The notes under the pieces are model-generated. The model ran no database searches and was not told where the DNA came from. It saw nothing but the letters and a program-made list of their open reading frames with translations. From NCBI RefSeq assembly GCF_000968195.1, contig NZ_FO704550.1:496001-560000 (forward strand): a DNA stretch of 64,000 bases, given 5' to 3'. The DNA is from Xenorhabdus doucetiae. GTDB lineage: Bacteria > Pseudomonadota > Gammaproteobacteria > Enterobacterales > Enterobacteriaceae. Shown here in pieces: positions 31,742 through 40,799 of this stretch (positions are counted from its first letter, which is position 1; each line of letters starts with the position of its first letter). Made by a program: the position numbers and the translations under genes.

Positions 31742-32986
31742 ATGCGCCGTATCGCTATCGTTGGAGGTGGCCAAGCTGGACTGCCTCTGGCCCTTGGTCT
31801 GCTTGACAAGGGCTATCAAGTCACTGTGGTCACCAATCGAACACCTGATGATGTTCGTCATGGCCGGGTGATGTCGAGCCAGTGTATGTTCGATGCTTCT
31901 TTGCAATTTGAGCGTGATTTGGGATTGAATCAGTGGGAAGCCCAATGCCCGCCCGTCGAAGGTATCGGTTTTACCGTGCCACATCCTGAAATTCCCCATG
32001 ACAAGGCGATTGCGTGGAGCGCCCGGCTCGACAAATATGCGCAAGCGGTCGATCAACGCCTTAAGATGCCATTTTGGCTGGAGCTGTTTGCGTCCCGTGG
32101 CGGTCATCTGGAGATAAGCGACGTGGATGTAGCCGGACTGGAACGCTTGGCGGCCAGCCATGAACTGGTGATTTTGGCGGGAGGAAAAGGGGAAATCGTG
32201 AAATTGCTGGAACGCGATGCGTCACGCTCTCCCTATGATAAACCTCAGCGCGCATTGGCCTTGACCTATGTGAATGGAATGTTACCCACACCTGAATATT
32301 CCCGTGTTTCGTTTAATCTGATCCCAGGCGTGGGGGAATATTTTGTTTTTCCTGCCCTGACCCTGAATGGTCCCTGCGACATCATGGTGTTTGAAGGTAT
32401 TCCGGGTGGCGCAATGGATGGCTGGCAAGAGGCCAGAACTCCGCAGGAACATCTGGCCTATAGCAAGCATATCCTCGACACTTTCCTGCCGTGGGAATCT
32501 GAGCGGTGCCGCCATATCGAGCTGACCGATGAAAATGGCATTCTGGCGGGATGTTTTGCGCCGACAGTACGTAAGCCCGTGCTGACACTGCCTTCCGGCC
32601 GTCACGTTTTTGGGCTGGGGGATGCGGTACTCACGAACGATCCGCTGACCGGGCAAGGTTCGAATAATGCCACCAAAGCCTGCAAAGTCTACTACGAATC
32701 CATTCTTGCCCGCGGCGACAAGCCTTTTACCGCCGAGTGGATGAATGGCACCTTCGAACAGTTCTGGAACTACGGCCATTACGTGGTGGAATGGACCAAC
32801 AGCCTGCTGGTGCCGCCCAAACCACATGTTCTGGAGTTATTGGGCGCTGCCCAACGCCTGCCGGCCCTTGCCAGCACCCTTGCCAATGCTTTCAACCACC
32901 CTCCGGTGCTGTTCCCGTGGTGGGAAGATGCCCATGCCTGTGAAGAATATATCCATTCACAACTGATTGAAGAAATTCGGGCATAA
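31742..32986 (+). CDS. StyA-type flavoprotein monooxygenase (probable indole oxygenase)
   Basis: 414 residues, the length of styrene monooxygenase StyA and indole oxygenases of the IndA/IifC group. FAD-binding GGGQAGLPLALGL at residues 7-19, a central EKPQRAL-like segment (YDKPQRALALTY) and the C-terminal FAD motif GLGDAVLTNDPLTGQGSN (about 293-310). These E1 flavoproteins receive reduced FAD from a separate reductase and epoxidise styrene or indole. The reductase gene follows at 33002. The nearby cyclase-family hydrolase favours indole over styrene. Confidence 0.87.
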   Translation: MRRIAIVGGGQAGLPLALGLLDKGYQVTVVTNRTPDDVRHGRVMSSQCMFDASLQFERDLGLNQWEAQCPPVEGIGFTVPHPEIPHDKAIAWSARLDKYAQAVDQRLKMPFWLELFASRGGHLEISDVDVAGLERLAASHELVILAGGKGEIVKLLERDASRSPYDKPQRALALTYVNGMLPTPEYSRVSFNLIPGVGEYFVFPALTLNGPCDIMVFEGIPGGAMDGWQEARTPQEHLAYSKHILDTFLPWESERCRHIELTDENGILAGCFAPTVRKPVLTLPSGRHVFGLGDAVLTNDPLTGQGSNNATKACKVYYESILARGDKPFTAEWMNGTFEQFWNYGHYVVEWTNSLLVPPKPHVLELLGAAQRLPALASTLANAFNHPPVLFPWWEDAHACEEYIHSQLIEEIRA

Positions 32987-33001
32987 ACGGGGGAAATCCA
33001 C

Positions 33002-33556
33002 ATGAGCATAAATACCCTGAACATTAATAACCCAATGCCGCTGTTTGAGAGTGAATGGGGAGCGACCGAGTTTGAAGCGAGGACACTGCGCACGCTGTTG
33101 GGAAAGTATCCAACCGGCGTTGCCATTGTTGCCACCCGTACCGCTGACGGGCGCAATGTGGGGCTGACCATCAACTCATTTGCGTCACTTTCGCTGGAGC
33201 CGCCTTTGGTGCTCTGGAGTCTGGTCAACCACTCACCTAATTTGTCGGTGTTCCGTGACTGTGAATATTTCACGATCAGCATTCTTGGCCATGACCATCA
33301 GGAGCTCGCTTTGCGTTTTGCCAGCCCACGGGTGGAAAATAAATTTCAGGGTATTGCGGTGCAGGAAACGCCGGAAGGTATCCCTTCAATTGGCGGGGCA
33401 ATAGCAACATTGGTATGCGCCAATCACCAGCAAACGCACCTTGGTGATCATTTGTTGATGATTGGTCAGGTCAAGCGCATTGCCGGCACCGAAGGTAAAC
33501 CACTGGTTTTTCATGGTGGTATGTTTACCGGACTGCATGACGTTCATGAAATATAA
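33002..33556 (+). CDS. Flavin reductase component (StyB/HpaC-like)
   Basis: 184 residues of the flavin reductase-like domain: LRTLLGKYPTGVAIVATRT, GLTINSFASLSLEPPLVLWSL (flavin-binding TxNSFxSxSLxPPL pattern, about residues 58-78) and HLLMIGQVKRI with FHGGMF. It supplies reduced flavin to the StyA-type oxygenase encoded just upstream (15 bp gap). Start ATG 33002, preceded by GGGGAAA. Confidence 0.9.
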   Translation: MSINTLNINNPMPLFESEWGATEFEARTLRTLLGKYPTGVAIVATRTADGRNVGLTINSFASLSLEPPLVLWSLVNHSPNLSVFRDCEYFTISILGHDHQELALRFASPRVENKFQGIAVQETPEGIPSIGGAIATLVCANHQQTHLGDHLLMIGQVKRIAGTEGKPLVFHGGMFTGLHDVHEI

Positions 33557-33577
33557 ACAACACTCAGGAGAACATGA

Positions 33578-34363
33578 ATGAAAAGTCCGTTGAGTGCGTT
33601 GGTTGCTGCGTTAAATCAGGGCAGTGTCAACATCATCGACCTGACGCAAACATTAACTCCCGATTTTCCGGCCTTGCAGTTGCCTGAACAATTTGGACAA
33701 GTCCGGTCATTTAGCATTGAGCGCATTTCTCACTATGACGAAAATGGCCCCGGCTGGTACTGGAACAATTTTAGCTGTGGTGAGCATACCGGCACGCATT
33801 TTGATGCACCGGTACACTGGATCAGCGGTAAAGATCAGCCCGATAACACCGTCGATACCATTCCCTTGCCCAATTTTGTCGCTCCCGCAGTGGTGGTGGA
33901 TGCCAGCCTACAGGTGGCACAAGATCCAGACTGGATCTTGACGGTTGAGTTTTTACAGGCTTGGGAGCAACAGCATGGGCACATTCCTGCCGGCGCATGG
34001 CTGCTGCTTAGGACAGATTGGTCGAAACGGGCGGACGATCCGGCGCGCTTCCTGAATATCCGTGATGACGGTGCTCACACGCCGGGGCCAAGTCAGGCCG
34101 CAGTGGAATGGTTGATCCATGAGCGGGATATTCGCGGGTTCGGCGTCGAAACCATTAATACCGATGCCGGTCAATCTTACGGCTGGCCGCTGGCTTATCC
34201 CTGCCACACGCTGATGCACGGAGCGAATAAATATGGCTTGCAGTGTTTGAAAAACCTCGATTTGTTGCCACCTACGGGGGCGGTCATTATTGCGGCACCC
34301 CTTAAGATTGGTGGCGGTTCGGGCAGCCCGCTGCGGGTGCTGGCTTTAGTTGAATCGAGTTAG
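33578..34363 (+). CDS. Cyclase-family metal hydrolase (isatin-hydrolase-like)
   Basis: 261 residues of the cyclase/kynurenine formamidase superfamily. The metal site H-x-G-x-H-x-D is visible in EHTGTHFDAPVHW (about residues 69-81), and further conserved parts are GAWLLLRTDWSKR, GFGVETINTDAG and CHTLMHGANKYGLQ. Isatin hydrolases of this family open isatin to isatinate; kynurenine formamidase and other amide or lactone hydrolases share the fold. Position directly after an indole-type oxygenase and reductase makes isatin the likely substrate. 21 bp after the reductase gene. Confidence 0.82.
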   Translation: MKSPLSALVAALNQGSVNIIDLTQTLTPDFPALQLPEQFGQVRSFSIERISHYDENGPGWYWNNFSCGEHTGTHFDAPVHWISGKDQPDNTVDTIPLPNFVAPAVVVDASLQVAQDPDWILTVEFLQAWEQQHGHIPAGAWLLLRTDWSKRADDPARFLNIRDDGAHTPGPSQAAVEWLIHERDIRGFGVETINTDAGQSYGWPLAYPCHTLMHGANKYGLQCLKNLDLLPPTGAVIIAAPLKIGGGSGSPLRVLALVESS

Positions 34364-34383
34364 ATCTTTTGGGGAGCGACACC

Positions 34384-35991
34384 ATGACAGCGTTCAAGCC
34401 ACAAGTGATCATTGTCGGCAGTGGCATCAACTCACTGGTCTGTGCCGCACTGTTGGCGAAATGGGGAAAATCCGTCTTGGTACTGGAACGCAATGCCGTA
34501 CTTGGCGGGTGTATTCGCACGGAAGCGCTGTTCCCCGGTTACACCCATGACGTGCTCTCTTGCTGGTATCCGCTGTTTTTGGGCAGCCCGGCCTATCAAG
34601 AACTCAAGCCGGCATTGGAAAAGGCGGGAGTGGAATTTCTGCACAGTGATTATTCAACCGGATTGGTACAACCCAATGGCAAAGGCATTGCCTTAAAGCG
34701 GGAGATGTTGGCCGCTTCCTTACAGCTTGATGAAGTGGCGGCAGGGGCAAATGATGGCGAGGCATTGATGCGCATGGCACAGCAGATCCTGCATGAGGAT
34801 GCTGCGCTGATCTTCGGTTTATTGGGGCACAATCCTTATGGTTTCGGCATGCTCAAGCTGCTATTTTCTGAATGGCGCAAACGCGGCATTGATGGATTAA
34901 CGGCGTTTGCCGGTAGCTCGCTGGAAACATTCCGCCGCTGGGCGGAACGCGAATTACAGTCTGATTTCAGCCGCGCCCTGATCGCACCGTGGGTACTGCA
35001 TACCGGATTAGGGCCGGATGATGCCAGTTCCGCGCTGATCGGCAAGCTCACCTTTGCGGCCGTGGTTGCCGGGGGAATGCCCGTGGTGAAAGGCGGCAGT
35101 ATTCGCCTTGTCGACGCGCTGAAAGGGATCATTGAACAACACGGCGGCCAGCTTATCACGGATGCCCATGTTGACCGCATCATCACTCACCAACGGGGAA
35201 AAAAGTCCCGCACTTCTGGGGTGATTGTTGCGGGGCAGATTTATCACGCCAGTGAAGCGGTGGTTTGCAATGTGACCCCGCAACAGCTTTATGGTCATTT
35301 GCTGGGTAACGTTCCCGATGCGGTCCGGCAACGGGCGCAAAACTATCGCTATGGGCGCGGGGGAATGCAGGTGCATTTTGCCTTGAACCACCCGCCGCCG
35401 TGGCGTGAGCCTGAACTGCGCCATGTGCCACTTGTCCATTTAACGGAGAGCATGGAACAGGTCTGCCTGTCCGTGACGCAGGCCAACAACGGTTATCTGC
35501 CGGGCCATCCGACACTGGCAATCGGGCAGCCGACCGCCCTTGATCCTTCCCGTGCCCCGGCAGGGGGTTGGATCTTGTGGGTGCAGATGCAGGAGTTACC
35601 CACCCATCTGAAAGGGGATGCGTTGGGCGAGATCCCGATCCCCGCCGATGGCAAATGGAATAACGCGGTGCGTGAAGCGATGGCGGATCGGGTTCAGGCG
35701 CGTCTGGAAACGGTGATGCCCGGTTTTTCTTCCTCCATTGTTGGCCGAAAAGCCTATTCTCCGGCGGATTTGCAGGCATTAAACAGTAACTTGTCAGGGG
35801 GAGATCCCTACTCAGGCATTTGCTCACCGGATCAATTTTTCTGGCTACGTCCGTTTGCTGCTTCACAGGGAACAAAGGGGTACCAGACCCCTGTCAGTAA
35901 TGTGTTTCATATTGGGGCTTCAACCCACCCAGGCCCCGGATTAAGTGGAACTTCCGGCTATCTTGTTGCCCGCCGGCTGGCGCGGCGCTGA
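34384..35991 (+). CDS. Phytoene-desaturase-like FAD oxidoreductase
   Basis: 535 residues from ATG 34384. N-terminal dinucleotide fold IIVGSGINSLVCAALLAKWG, then LERNAVLGGCIRTE, and C-terminal SNVFHIGASTHPGPGLSGTSG with GYLVARRLA, typical of the CrtI/amine-oxidase-like NAD(P)/FAD family. No carotenoid genes are nearby, so it is more likely an alcohol or ring dehydrogenase in the pathway. Oxidation of 3-hydroxyindolin-2-one to isatin is the step otherwise unassigned in cluster A; that role is inferred. Confidence 0.72.
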   Translation: MTAFKPQVIIVGSGINSLVCAALLAKWGKSVLVLERNAVLGGCIRTEALFPGYTHDVLSCWYPLFLGSPAYQELKPALEKAGVEFLHSDYSTGLVQPNGKGIALKREMLAASLQLDEVAAGANDGEALMRMAQQILHEDAALIFGLLGHNPYGFGMLKLLFSEWRKRGIDGLTAFAGSSLETFRRWAERELQSDFSRALIAPWVLHTGLGPDDASSALIGKLTFAAVVAGGMPVVKGGSIRLVDALKGIIEQHGGQLITDAHVDRIITHQRGKKSRTSGVIVAGQIYHASEAVVCNVTPQQLYGHLLGNVPDAVRQRAQNYRYGRGGMQVHFALNHPPPWREPELRHVPLVHLTESMEQVCLSVTQANNGYLPGHPTLAIGQPTALDPSRAPAGGWILWVQMQELPTHLKGDALGEIPIPADGKWNNAVREAMADRVQARLETVMPGFSSSIVGRKAYSPADLQALNSNLSGGDPYSGICSPDQFFWLRPFAASQGTKGYQTPVSNVFHIGASTHPGPGLSGTSGYLVARRLARR

Positions 35992-36052
35992 CCAAATTAG
36001 CCCATCATTTCAACCTGTATCCATTCATCTCTTTTATAGAGAGGAGAATTTT

Positions 36053-36958
36053 ATGACGTTAAAATTCAGACAATTCATTTATGCAGCGGTGTTATCACTG
36101 CCCGGTTTTTTAGCGATGTTAAGTGCGCCGGCGATGGCGACAGAAGGGGGAGTTGGTGCCTATCCTGATGGTTTGGACAATTATTTGTCCGGTGTATTAC
36201 CCCCGACGGGGGTTCATGCCCTGTTTTATGGCGGCAATATTCACTATAACAAACTTAAGGATGATAAAGGCAATGTGATCCCCGTTCCGGGTTTCAAAGT
36301 CAACGTCAACGTCCTTGCCCCCCGTCTGGTTTGGGTCACGGAGACGTCGGTTTTTGGCGGCCAATTGGCTTACCATGCCATTTTGCCGTTATTGGATGTC
36401 ACCGCTAATGCGGCCGGCAAACACAACAACAGCAAAGGGCTAGGGGACATCACCGTTGGCCCGGCGCTGGGTTACCATCCCGCCCCTGATTTGGCCTATG
36501 TGGTTGGCTTGAATGTCAACGCGCCGACAGGCCACTACGATCGCAAAGATCCTTCCAGCCTCGGAAAAAACTATTGGACAGCCCAACCTGTCTGGGCACT
36601 GAGCTATTTCCCTGCTTACGGCATCAACGCCGATTTAAAAGTGATGTATGACGTCAACTTCCGCAACGGGGCCACCCAAACGAAATCGGGTCAGGCGCTG
36701 CATACGGATTATGCACTGGGATGGGGATTTGGCAACGGTTTGGTCGTGGGCGTTGGTGGCTATCTCTTCCAGCAGATCACCCATGATCGTGGTGCCAATG
36801 CCGCAAGCGGTAAAGCAAGCGCGGTGGGTTTCGGCCCCTCGGTTCGCTATGCCAATGATAAAGGCTGGCTGGTGACCTTAAAATGGCAAAAAGATGTTGT
36901 TGTCTATAATCGCCCATCGGGTTCACAGATTTTCTTAAAAGCGGCGATCCCCTTTTGA
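36053..36958 (+). CDS. Outer-membrane channel for aromatic compounds (phenol MetA/SphA-like)
   Basis: 301 residues from ATG 36053, with GAGGAG as ribosome binding site. Signal peptide LKFRQFIYAAVLSLPGFLAMLSAPAMA, then a beta-barrel with alternating aromatic and small residues, and LKAAIPF at the C-terminus. The segments GVGAYPDGLDNYLSG and GLGDITVGPALGYHP match the MetA-pathway/SphA family of outer-membrane proteins found in aromatic-degradation operons. Last gene of cluster A; it would let the substrate cross the outer membrane. Confidence 0.8.
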   Translation: MTLKFRQFIYAAVLSLPGFLAMLSAPAMATEGGVGAYPDGLDNYLSGVLPPTGVHALFYGGNIHYNKLKDDKGNVIPVPGFKVNVNVLAPRLVWVTETSVFGGQLAYHAILPLLDVTANAAGKHNNSKGLGDITVGPALGYHPAPDLAYVVGLNVNAPTGHYDRKDPSSLGKNYWTAQPVWALSYFPAYGINADLKVMYDVNFRNGATQTKSGQALHTDYALGWGFGNGLVVGVGGYLFQQITHDRGANAASGKASAVGFGPSVRYANDKGWLVTLKWQKDVVVYNRPSGSQIFLKAAIPF

Positions 36959-36976
36959 GAGAATATTGATAAAAAG

Positions 36977-37010
36977 ACGCTGCTCATCAATATGAGTAGC
37001 GTTTATTTTT
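36977..37010 (+). terminator. Terminator of cluster A
   Basis: ACGCTGCTCAT pairs with ATGAGTAGCGT (one G-T wobble), followed by TTATTTTTAT. It lies 18 bp after the outer-membrane channel gene. Confidence 0.8.
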
Positions 37011-37183
37011 ATCATTTAATTAATCCGATAAATAATAACATTAAAACACAGTAAAGCTTTATTGTTACCCCTGAATTTATTATGCCAATAACTTGACTTG
37101 GTTTTTCTTTGTCTATATAAGTTTTGACCTGAAATAATCATCTTTTTGAGATTAATAAAGGTCTTACGATGGGGACATAATCA

Positions 37184-38920
37184 ATGTCAACGCTGATTCA
37201 TTGTAACAAAGTTAACTTTAATATTAATGCCAAGCCCCTATTTAATAATCTGTCCATCACGATTAAAGAAAACGACAAAATTGCCTTGGTTGGTTATAAC
37301 GGTACGGGAAAAACCCATTTACTTAAGCTATTGGCGGGTATTGAAAAGCCGGATGATGGGGTCATTGAATATGCCAATGGCCTGAGACTGGAGATGGTTT
37401 CTCAGTTTATTGACGATAGATTGCTTGAAATGACGTTGCTTGATGCCATTGCCCAAAAAGTGAAGCAAATTGATGAATATGGCGCTTATAAGGCCGTCTC
37501 TATGCTTGATGATTTTGGCTTTCAGGAGACGGACTTTACCACTAAAGTTGCCGATCTCAGCGGCGGGCAAAAGACCAAATTAATGTTTGCCATGAGTGCG
37601 GTCGTGGAACCCGATATTATTTTATTTGACGAACCCAGTAACCATTTGGATGCCAATACCCTGAAATTCTTCGAGGATTTCTTTAATAAAAATCTGAAGA
37701 GTGCTTTTATTATCGTTTCCCATGACCGCAACTTTCTGGATAACGTGACCAACCAGACAGTTTTCTTGCGTGACCAACAATTAACGGCTTTTTCCCTGCC
37801 ATTCAGTCAGGCATTGGTTGCCTTGCAAGAAAAAGATGAAGCGGATGCGTTGCGCTTGCAAGCAGAAGAAAAGAACATTCGGCGCATACAGGAAAGTGCC
37901 AAGCGTTTGGCAATATGGGGGAAAGTCTACGATAACGAAAAATTGGCCAGAAAAGCCAAATCGATGGCGAAACGGGCGGAAAAACTCGAACAGAGTAAGA
38001 CCAAAATCACCGAAGGGGAAACCTATCGGTTATCGTTGGATGCCGACACGGTCAAATCGAAAAATATGCTGCAAATTGGGGAAAAATGGATTGGTTATCA
38101 ACACAATGAGCAGTTTAATCCTTTATTTTCAATTAATGGTTTATATATCCGGCCAGGCGATAGAATCGCCCTGTTAGGTGATAATGGCGTGGGGAAATCG
38201 ACGCTTATTCATACTTTGGTTGAGGCTTATATTTATCTCAAGGCCGAAAATATGACCTTCTCCCCGCAATGTAATATGGGGTATCTCGATCAGGAACTGG
38301 AAAAAATCCCGCTTAACGAATCGATCTTCGATGCCGTCAGAAATAATACACCGAATATCGATGACATCACCTGTAAACAGCAATTGATTGCGGCAGGCTT
38401 TAACTATGCGGATTTAAATCAATTAGTGGGGCGATTAAGTGGCGGCGAGCGCTCCCGATTAATGTTTTTGATCTTGAAATTAAATAAACACAATTTTCTG
38501 ATCCTCGATGAACCGACAAACCACTTGGATATTTTTGGCAAAATGGAATTGGAAAGTGAATTGATTGATCACGACATGACAATATTAATCACTTCGCATG
38601 ATCGGGCATTTATTGATAACGTCGCCAATCGCTTTTGGCTGATTAAACATGGCAAGCTGGAAGAAATCACCTCCAGTGAGGGGTATTATCAGTTACTTAA
38701 TCAAAAAGTGATCCCGAATCCAAAAGACATCGTTAAAGTTCAGGAAGGTGCGGTTGATAAGGCGGAAATACTCACGGATGAGGAAGCGATCCTGCAACGC
38801 ATCGTGATATTGGAGCAAAATCTGGCAGAAGATTTAGCCAGAAAACCGAAACATCAAAAGCCAAAAAATCAGGCGAATTGGAAAAAGGAAATTGAACAAC
38901 TTTATGCCAGGCTGGGGTGA
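37184..38920 (+). CDS. ABC-F family ATPase
   Basis: 578 residues with two ABC domains and no membrane segment. Domain 1: Walker A GYNGTGKTHLL, signature LSGGQKTKL, Walker B ILFDEPSNHLD. Domain 2: GDNGVGKSTL, LSGGERSRL, LILDEPTNHLD. The linker between them (about residues 210-300) is rich in Lys, Glu and Arg and predicted helical. ABC-F proteins act on the ribosome; some give resistance to antibiotics that target the 50S subunit, others help translation. It lies alone behind its own promoter region. Close relatives of EttA/Uup are longer or differ in the linker, so its exact class is open. Confidence 0.85.
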   Translation: MSTLIHCNKVNFNINAKPLFNNLSITIKENDKIALVGYNGTGKTHLLKLLAGIEKPDDGVIEYANGLRLEMVSQFIDDRLLEMTLLDAIAQKVKQIDEYGAYKAVSMLDDFGFQETDFTTKVADLSGGQKTKLMFAMSAVVEPDIILFDEPSNHLDANTLKFFEDFFNKNLKSAFIIVSHDRNFLDNVTNQTVFLRDQQLTAFSLPFSQALVALQEKDEADALRLQAEEKNIRRIQESAKRLAIWGKVYDNEKLARKAKSMAKRAEKLEQSKTKITEGETYRLSLDADTVKSKNMLQIGEKWIGYQHNEQFNPLFSINGLYIRPGDRIALLGDNGVGKSTLIHTLVEAYIYLKAENMTFSPQCNMGYLDQELEKIPLNESIFDAVRNNTPNIDDITCKQQLIAAGFNYADLNQLVGRLSGGERSRLMFLILKLNKHNFLILDEPTNHLDIFGKMELESELIDHDMTILITSHDRAFIDNVANRFWLIKHGKLEEITSSEGYYQLLNQKVIPNPKDIVKVQEGAVDKAEILTDEEAILQRIVILEQNLAEDLARKPKHQKPKNQANWKKEIEQLYARLG

Positions 38921-39018
38921 TTGAGCATCTTTGTTGCAACAGCCAGCGGCATAAACAGTTCACCACAATCAAAATGGTTTCTATTGTGTTTGTTTTTATC
39001 GAGACGCTCAATCTTCAT
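38902..39018 (-). pseudogene. GNAT toxin, N-terminal stub
   Basis: ATG 39018 overlaps the end of the DUF1778 antitoxin by 11 bp and starts MKIERLDKNKHNRNHFDCGE, the conserved beginning of GNAT toxins (IE.L.K.H.R..FDCG). After 18-20 residues the similarity ends, and the frame stops at 38902-38904 inside the 3' end of the ABC-F gene. The acetyltransferase core is gone. A deletion joining the toxin gene to the ABC-F region explains it. Confidence 0.75.
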
Positions 39019-39292
39019 TGCTTATCGTTTCTCTATGTCGACGAGCAGCACGCAGGAAACGTTCGTTTGTCTCAATGGGGTTTTCCAACGCATGGACAAA
39101 CGCCAGTGCATCGTCCCGACACAATTTAATGCGCATATCCTGCTCAATCAATCGCTTAGCTTCTGTTACAGCAGCATTTGTAATAAAACTATTCAGACTG
39201 GTGTAGCCTGATAATGATAGTGCCATTTCGAGTAATTCCTTGGTCTCGGAACTGACTCGCGTGGTGATGCGTTCATTTGCTAATGTGGACAT
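39008..39292 (-). CDS. Orphan DUF1778 antitoxin
   Basis: 94 residues with the DUF1778 ribbon-helix-helix (ERITTRVSSETKELLEMALSLSGYTSLNSFI) and a C-terminal AFVHALENPIETNERFLRAARRHRE toxin-neutralising tail. Its cognate GNAT toxin is only a stub (38902-39018). It could still repress its promoter or neutralise a related toxin, such as the one at 10967-11455. Confidence 0.85.
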   Translation of the reverse strand: MSTLANERITTRVSSETKELLEMALSLSGYTSLNSFITNAAVTEAKRLIEQDMRIKLCRDDALAFVHALENPIETNERFLRAARRHRETISNED

Positions 39293-39362
39293 AACCCTGA
39301 CTCCTACCGCATTTGAGATTTAAGTTATCGCGCCCCTTATTTGGGGCGCTGATCGTGATTTA

Positions 39363-40610
39363 TTAAGACAAGATACGTTCGGCAGCAGCGGCGTCGAGCC
39401 AGTCTTTAAACTCGGTCAATAACAGATCATATAAGACATCTTCTTTCATCGTGGCAAAATTGTCGATGGCGAAGAATTGGGTATTATCCAGACGACGATC
39501 AGTAAAATTATCGAGATTTTCGAGGATGCCATAATTCGATCCCCCCAAGCCAACAAACTTCCAGAAAATAGGGTAATTGGCTGAACGCCGGATAGCATCT
39601 TTAATTTGGCGGGTCTTACTGATCCCTCCGTCGGTAATAAATACGATATAAACAGGTAGATCACTGTCTTTAAAAAAGTCGATAATCTCTTCCATGACCG
39701 GCGGTTCATTGTTTACCGCACCGAGACCGGGGAGAATTTCCCATCGGGAGTGCTTTGTGGCGGTCTGGATGGCATGGATATAGCCATCAAGGTTATCAAG
39801 GGTAACATCCTGATATTTTTTGTGTTTCTCAGCAAAACCCCAGACATCCATTGCGCCGTCATCGTCAAATTGCACGGCCAGTACCGCAATGCGATCCAGG
39901 ACAGCCTGAACATTGCCCTTTTTGAATTGGCTTTTCATCGATCCGGACGCATCAAGAACAAACGCGACCCGTGCCTTGATGGATTGCAGTTTATGCTTGC
40001 TCAGGCTGACCGTTGCACTTTTGGCAAGGTTGACGAGGCGTGGCGCTTTATCCTGTAGCTTTTTCTCAAGGCTGATCGTTGGGGTCGGCGACGGGTTTGC
40101 CGGAGCGGGTTGCTCCACATCGACACCAAAATTAACCGCCAAAGGCTCCAAACCACCATTAAACCCTTGCCCAAGCGCACGAAGTTTCCAGTTGCCGGCA
40201 TGCCGATAAATTTCCGCAACAATCATAGACTTTTCAGTTCTGTCCGCTGTTGCAATGGTGAAAGTCGCAATATTTTGGGCTTCAAATTTCAGTTGCTGGA
40301 GGCCGGCAACTGAATCCGAACCATCGATGACCAGCGTGATAGCAATTTTGCTCACATTGGCCTCTATTTTGCTGAGATCCAGCGTGATAACGCTGTGTTG
40401 GTGAAATGTCTCTAAAACCAGACTGTTATCGGCGGCGGCAGGATGATTATAAAAGTAAAAATCACTGTCTCCCCTGACTTTCCCACTGGCATTTAACAGA
40501 AAAGCGGAGGCATCGATTTCACTGTGAAAAGAGGCGGTTGTTGGGTAAGAGAGAGTGAGCCGAAGAGAGGTCGTGGATAAAACAATATTCTGCCCTGCTT
40601 GAAGTTGCAT
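39363..40610 (-). CDS. terF: TerF-like tellurium-resistance protein (TerD plus VWA domain)
   Basis: 415 residues. An N-terminal TerD-type domain (about 1-175: LQAGQNIVLSTTSLRLTLSY, SDFYFYNHPA, AEIYRHAGNWKLRALGQGF) is joined by a Pro-rich linker (PAPANPSPTPT) to a von Willebrand A domain with the metal site DASGSMKSQ (about 225-233) and VFITDGG. This matches TerF of the ter stress system. No other ter genes are in the window, so it is an isolated member. Ter proteins act in tellurite, phage and envelope stress by mechanisms not settled. Confidence 0.85.
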   Translation of the reverse strand: MQLQAGQNIVLSTTSLRLTLSYPTTASFHSEIDASAFLLNASGKVRGDSDFYFYNHPAAADNSLVLETFHQHSVITLDLSKIEANVSKIAITLVIDGSDSVAGLQQLKFEAQNIATFTIATADRTEKSMIVAEIYRHAGNWKLRALGQGFNGGLEPLAVNFGVDVEQPAPANPSPTPTISLEKKLQDKAPRLVNLAKSATVSLSKHKLQSIKARVAFVLDASGSMKSQFKKGNVQAVLDRIAVLAVQFDDDGAMDVWGFAEKHKKYQDVTLDNLDGYIHAIQTATKHSRWEILPGLGAVNNEPPVMEEIIDFFKDSDLPVYIVFITDGGISKTRQIKDAIRRSANYPIFWKFVGLGGSNYGILENLDNFTDRRLDNTQFFAIDNFATMKEDVLYDLLLTEFKDWLDAAAAERILS

Positions 40611-40799
40611 GGGTGATGTCCTTATGAGTGAGTAATGAATATCCTTGGTGGATGTTCTTTGCCAGAGGTCATTTTAATCAAAGAATTATCCGCTTATTTA
40701 CATTGATAAACGTTTAAGTAAGCCTCAAAACGCGCAATGACTCTTGAATGCAATCGTAACCAAGGTATTTACCGTGCCTGTTTTATTGGGCGCGGGTTC

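Noticed and set aside
34384..35991. Carotenoid (phytoene) desaturase
   Set aside because: Fold match only. No crtE, crtB or other carotenoid gene is nearby, and the gene lies inside an aromatic operon.
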